Shown piece by piece: positions 15,929-18,874 of a stretch of DNA of 18,874 nt. The notes under the pieces were generated by a model. It had not been told where the DNA came from and did not search any database. It saw nothing but the letters and a program-made list of their open reading frames with translations. Numbering within the stretch: the stretch's first letter is position 1; every line of letters starts with the position of its first letter. Source of the DNA: Roseimaritima sp. (GTDB taxonomy: Bacteria > Planctomycetota > Planctomycetia > Pirellulales > Pirellulaceae); contig SLFV01000562.1 of NCBI GenBank assembly GCA_007124075.1, positions 1-18,874 on the forward strand, written 5' to 3'. The translations under genes and the position numbers were made by a program.

Positions 15929-17428
15929 TTACTTCTTGGTCAACGACCAGTCACGCCGTTGCCGACTGCTGGGAATGCCCATTTTTTTGCGGTACTTGGT
16001 CACCGTCCGCCGCGCGACGGTCATCCCGGCTTTACTCAGTTCGTCCGCCAAGGCTTCGTCGCACAGCGGATCGCTTTTGTCTTCCTTGTCGATGATGTCC
16101 TGCAGCTTGATGCGAATGGTGTCCCACGCAACATCCTCGCCATCTTCGGTTTGAGTGCCGCCAACAAAGAAGCGTTTCATCGGCAGGATTCCACGTGGTG
16201 TCTGCATCCATTTATCGTCGACCGCCCGACTGACGGTGGTGACATGCACACCCACACGATCCGCGATTTGCTGCATTTTCAGCGGCTCGATCGCTTCAGG
16301 CCCTTCGTCCAAAAAGCGTTTTTGGTGTTCCACAATAGCCTGCGCGACCCTAGATAGGGTGCTGCGACGTTGTTCGATCGCATCAATCAACCACTGGGCA
16401 CCATTAACCTTCTTTTTGATGAACTCACGCTCCTCCGGGGTGCTGTTGGGGTCCTGCAACCGATTTCGGTAGTAGTCGCTAATGAACAGTCGCGGCACAC
16501 GGTCATCGTCCAAACGTATTTGGTAGGACCCGTCCTCCGCTTGTTCGACGGTCACATCGGGCGTTACCGCCGGGACATAGGTTTTCGTGAAGGCCGTGCC
16601 TGGTTTGGGGGTCAATCCATGCATCGCTTCCCGCGTCGCTTTGATCAGGTCGATGGAGTAACCCGTTTTCCTTTGAATCGCTGGTAATCGATTCTCCGCC
16701 AGGTCGTGCAGGTGATTGCTTATCAGAACCCTCATCTCCTCGTTGTAGGGCATGGAGGGTTGGATTTGCAGCAGCAAACACTCGCGGAGATCGCGCGCGG
16801 CAATGCCGGTTGGTTCCATCGATTGCACGACCGCCAAGGCTTCTTGAGCGACTTCCAGATCTTCTTTGGTATGGTTGGCGGGGAGCAGGTCGCTTAGCGG
16901 CATTCTCAGGTAGCCACCGTCACGGGCATCGAGTGTGCTGATGATCCGTTCGGCCATTTTTTCCACGCGGTCATCAATATCCAGTTCCGCCAGTTGGTGC
17001 AGCAAGAAGTCGTTCAGCGACTCCGGGCGCATTTCTGCGTTGGCCATCAAGTCATGACGTCGGTCGGCATCCTCCTGGATGCGGTTTGCCGATTGTCGGA
17101 ACGAATCGTCAAACGTGCTGGGCAATTCGCTATCCATATTCAGCAGACGCTCGAAATCGTCTTTGTTGTCATGATCGTTATCAACGATCAATTCCTTTTC
17201 GGTTTCTGCCCGTGTGTCGCCCGACCGGTCTTCGAATTCGTCGGTTTCGTCGGGCGACGCGGGATCGGTGTCCAGTTGTTCAAGTAACGGGTTTTCGTTC
17301 ATCTCCTGTTCGATTCGTTCCTGCAGCGCTAGCAGTGGCAATTGCAAGATTTCCATCGACTGGATCATCCGCGGCGCGATCTTCTGGACTTGCAACTGTC
17401 TTGCATCCAGTCCCATCGACATTCGCAT
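15929..17428 (-). CDS. rpoN: RNA polymerase sigma-54 factor RpoN
   Basis: The 499-residue protein is a complete sigma-54, which directs core RNA polymerase to -24/-12 promoters that need an enhancer-binding AAA+ activator to open. Region I is at 1-50 (QKIAPRMIQSMEILQLPLLALQERI), rich in Leu and Gln as usual. Region II (about 51-125) is acidic. The core-binding part follows (about 130-320). The helix-turn-helix lies at about 384-405 (MQQIADRVGVHVTTVSRAV) with the PRGILPMKRFF segment after it. The RpoN box ARRTVTKYR at 472-480 is nearly canonical (ARRTVAKYR in E. coli). AAGGAG seven bases upstream supports the first ATG over Met3 or Met5. It is the last gene of the dnaX-ybaB-recR-rpoN row, 49 bases after the recR stop codon, with an inverted repeat in the gap. 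No modulation genes such as hpf or ptsN follow it here, because the next gene downstream is convergent. Confidence 0.97.
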   Translation of the reverse strand: MRMSMGLDARQLQVQKIAPRMIQSMEILQLPLLALQERIEQEMNENPLLEQLDTDPASPDETDEFEDRSGDTRAETEKELIVDNDHDNKDDFERLLNMDSELPSTFDDSFRQSANRIQEDADRRHDLMANAEMRPESLNDFLLHQLAELDIDDRVEKMAERIISTLDARDGGYLRMPLSDLLPANHTKEDLEVAQEALAVVQSMEPTGIAARDLRECLLLQIQPSMPYNEEMRVLISNHLHDLAENRLPAIQRKTGYSIDLIKATREAMHGLTPKPGTAFTKTYVPAVTPDVTVEQAEDGSYQIRLDDDRVPRLFISDYYRNRLQDPNSTPEEREFIKKKVNGAQWLIDAIEQRRSTLSRVAQAIVEHQKRFLDEGPEAIEPLKMQQIADRVGVHVTTVSRAVDDKWMQTPRGILPMKRFFVGGTQTEDGEDVAWDTIRIKLQDIIDKEDKSDPLCDEALADELSKAGMTVARRTVTKYRKKMGIPSSRQRRDWSLTKK

Positions 17429-17435
17429 ACGTTGA

Positions 17436-17441
17436 CTCCTT
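17436..17441 (-). promoter_or_regulatory. Shine-Dalgarno (AAGGAG) of rpoN
   Basis: AAGGAG on the minus strand lies 7 bases before the rpoN ATG at 17428. It is the best ribosome site in the window and fixes the start among three closely spaced Met codons. Confidence 0.75.
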
Positions 17442-17447
17442 ACAAGT

Positions 17448-17474
17448 CTCGGTTGGCTCGTTCTCCGAGCCGAG
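17448..17474 (-). other. Hairpin between recR and rpoN
   Basis: On the minus strand CTCGG-CTCG, a GAGAA loop, then CGAG-CCAA-CCGAG can fold into a stem of nine pairs with a CCAA bulge, or into a six-pair GGCTCG/CGAGCC stem. It begins 2 bases after the recR stop codon and ends 6 bases before the rpoN ribosome site. There is no T-run, so it is unlikely to be a strong terminator. It may instead attenuate, block 3' decay, or affect rpoN translation. Confidence 0.45.
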
Positions 17475-17476
17475 TT

Positions 17477-18079
17477 TTAAAGTCTTTGCCGACCGTTCAA
17501 AGCATCTGCCAGGATTTCTTTGTTGGCGTATTCCAGCACGCTGCCGGAGGTAATCCCGCGTGCCAGCCGAGTAATTTCCACGGGAAATTCACTCAGCAGA
17601 TTGGAGATGAACAGTGCGGTCCCATCCCCTTCAAGATTCGGATTTGTGGCCATGATCACTTCCTGAAAATTGCCCGTTCGGACACGGTCAATCAACGGAT
17701 CAATCGTCAGGTGATCGGGTCCCATCCCTTCCAACGGCGCGATCCTTCCTAATAGTACGTGATACAGTCCTCGGTAAACCCCAGACTGTTCCAGCGACAT
17801 CAAATCCCTTGGTTGTTCGACGATGCACAACCGCGTCGGTTCCCGGTTGGGATTGCGACAAATCTGACACAATTGCTGTTCGGCTAAGTTAAAACAAACC
17901 TCACAGTATCGAACATTTTCGCGGACATTGCGGATGGCGTTTGCTAGCGAGAGCGCCTCCTCTTTCGAGACACGAAGCAGATGGAAAGCGAGTCGTTCCG
18001 CGCTTTTGCGACCGATTCCCGGCAACCGACTGAGCTGCTGGACCAAATCGACTACGGCTCCTGCTTCGTCGGCAAACAC
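17477..18079 (-). CDS. recR: Recombination mediator protein RecR
   Basis: The 200-residue product is a full-length RecR, which works with RecO (and RecF) to load RecA on SSB-coated single-stranded DNA in gap repair. Visible features are the helix-hairpin-helix LPGIGRKSAERLAFHLL (19-35), a four-cysteine zinc site (Cys59, Cys62, Cys71, Cys74), and a Toprim domain (about 82-175) with CIVEQPRDLMSLEQSGVYRGLYHVLLGRIAPLEG and ATNPNLEGDGTALFI, all close to the family consensus. The start is GTG, three bases after the ybaB stop, which suggests translational coupling to ybaB. A methionine-initiated alternative is not available before the helix-hairpin-helix. Confidence 0.97.
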   Translation of the reverse strand: MFADEAGAVVDLVQQLSRLPGIGRKSAERLAFHLLRVSKEEALSLANAIRNVRENVRYCEVCFNLAEQQLCQICRNPNREPTRLCIVEQPRDLMSLEQSGVYRGLYHVLLGRIAPLEGMGPDHLTIDPLIDRVRTGNFQEVIMATNPNLEGDGTALFISNLLSEFPVEITRLARGITSGSVLEYANKEILADALNGRQRL

Positions 18080-18082
18080 GCT

Positions 18083-18433
18083 CTATTGACCACCCATCAA
18101 GGAGGACATCGCACTGTCAAACCCAGGCATGCCATCAAGTTTCAGTTCGCTAGCCAAATCGTGCATCGCTTCGGCGTACCTTTGTTTTGCTTGGGCATGT
18201 CCTTGATTGCAGGCGTCCAGTACCCAACGCTGCAGTTCCTCCGCTGGTTGATTTTCACTTTTCAGTTCTACCGTCTGCATTTCCCCCAAGCCGTTAAAGC
18301 AGACCTGGACGCTGCCAGCACCGGTTTCCACATAGATCCTTTCCTCTCGCAATTTTTCCGTCATCGCCGCCATCGCTTGAGGCAGTTTCTGCAGGCCCGA
18401 CATCATGGCGGGAAGGTTGCCTAATTTGAACAT
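18083..18433 (-). CDS. YbaB/EbfC family nucleoid-associated protein
   Basis: This 116-residue protein is a YbaB/EbfC DNA-binding protein, a small dimer of the nucleoid. The N-terminus MFKLGNLPAMMSGLQKLPQAMAAMTEKL is the usual amphipathic helix, followed by the VETGAGSVQVCFNGLGEMQTVEL strands and a C-terminal helix (about 65-97). The family normally has GGGLVKVxxNG-like residues where this one has GAGSVQVCFNG. The gene lies between dnaX and recR, the conserved order across bacteria. GAGAGA just upstream of the ATG may be a weak ribosome site. The C-terminal tail ends in MPGFDSAMSSLMGGQ, fairly typical. Confidence 0.93.
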   Translation of the reverse strand: MFKLGNLPAMMSGLQKLPQAMAAMTEKLREERIYVETGAGSVQVCFNGLGEMQTVELKSENQPAEELQRWVLDACNQGHAQAKQRYAEAMHDLASELKLDGMPGFDSAMSSLMGGQ

Positions 18434-18493
18434 GAGTTCTCTCTGATTCGTAAAGGATCGTTGGTCGTTCCACTTGAAAACGTACGCGCAGCA

Positions 18494-18874
18494 TTAGCCT
18501 GGTTGCGGCGGCGGATCGACGCGTACGACCTCCGCGCCAAACACTTCAATGCACTTCCGTACCAGCGGGTGCGACTGCAATTCACGTTGCTTCTGCTTAC
18601 GGTCGGCACTGGACTCCCGTGGGACGTTAGGTTGTTGCACAACCGCCTGCGAGTCAAAGGCTGTCTCGACCAGCACACGGCGTGCCACAATTTGACTCAG
18701 TGCCCCTTCTATCTTACTTTTTTGTTCCGGCTTGTCACAGCGAGTCTTTGCTAATTGATAGTTTGCGGGGAAAAAAACGCGAATTTTACCCGGTTCCAGC
18801 GACTCGATGCGGCAGCTTTGTCGCGCCAAATCCGCGGTTAGGTCATCCAGCGTCGCGACGGCTTGCTGCCACAA
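18494..18874 (-). CDS. dnaX: DNA polymerase III subunit gamma/tau, C-terminal end (5' part outside window)
   Basis: The frame is open at the window's right edge, and 126 residues are visible, ending at a TAA. LDDLTADLARQSCRIESLEPGKIRVFFPANYQLAKTRC is the pattern of the tau C-terminal region that contacts polymerase III alpha and the helicase. The segment HPLVRKCIEVFGAEVVRVDPPPQPG resembles the usual end of bacterial DnaX proteins. The AAA+ clamp-loader part lies outside. Identity rests on this domain plus the ybaB-recR context 60 bases downstream. No frameshift signal is visible in the part seen. Confidence 0.85.
   Translation of the reverse strand: MWQQAVATLDDLTADLARQSCRIESLEPGKIRVFFPANYQLAKTRCDKPEQKSKIEGALSQIVARRVLVETAFDSQAVVQQPNVPRESSADRKQKQRELQSHPLVRKCIEVFGAEVVRVDPPPQPG

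Overview
The window looks like chromosomal DNA of a planctomycete, most likely a Pirellulaceae (Rhodopirellula-like) relative. This is inferred from protein content and style: a secreted SdrD-B/FG-GAP protein, a very long PilM with Met/Gly/Tyr/Glu-rich tracts, a large divergent GH38-like protein, moderately high GC, and few clear Shine-Dalgarno sequences. There is no rRNA or tRNA for confirmation. I see no insertion sequence, prophage, CRISPR array, tRNA or integration scar. No gap between genes exceeds about 230 bases.

Layout. (1) Bases 1-1890 (+): 3' part of a large surface or secreted protein with SdrD-B-like beta domains followed by FG-GAP/EF-hand-like calcium-binding repeats. (2) 1925-4192 (-): a DapA-superfamily aldolase/lyase followed by an exported 6-phosphogluconolactonase-type beta-propeller, possibly a small sugar-acid unit. 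(3) 4347-6611 (+): a polytopic GT-C-like membrane protein, divergent from the aldolase. (4) 6645-12800 (-): three genes in a row encoding a PilM-PilN-like fusion and two large single-span membrane proteins. This resembles the inner-membrane platform of a type IV pilus or type II secretion machine, but the second and third proteins are not recognisable by sequence as PilO or PilP. All three carry the same unusual low-complexity composition. (5) 13031-15796 (+): a divergent GH38 alpha-mannosidase-like protein. (6) 15929-18874 (-): housekeeping genes dnaX (C-terminal part), ybaB/ebfC, recR and rpoN (sigma-54), closely spaced and apparently co-transcribed.

The most interesting region is the three-gene pilus-platform-like module. 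Its proteins share Met-Glu-Gly-Tyr tracts, including five tandem GYGMES-type hexapeptides in the middle protein, so they may form one complex with a lineage-specific disordered or adhesive feature. The rest is a mixture of conserved replication/recombination/transcription genes and planctomycete-type surface and carbohydrate genes.
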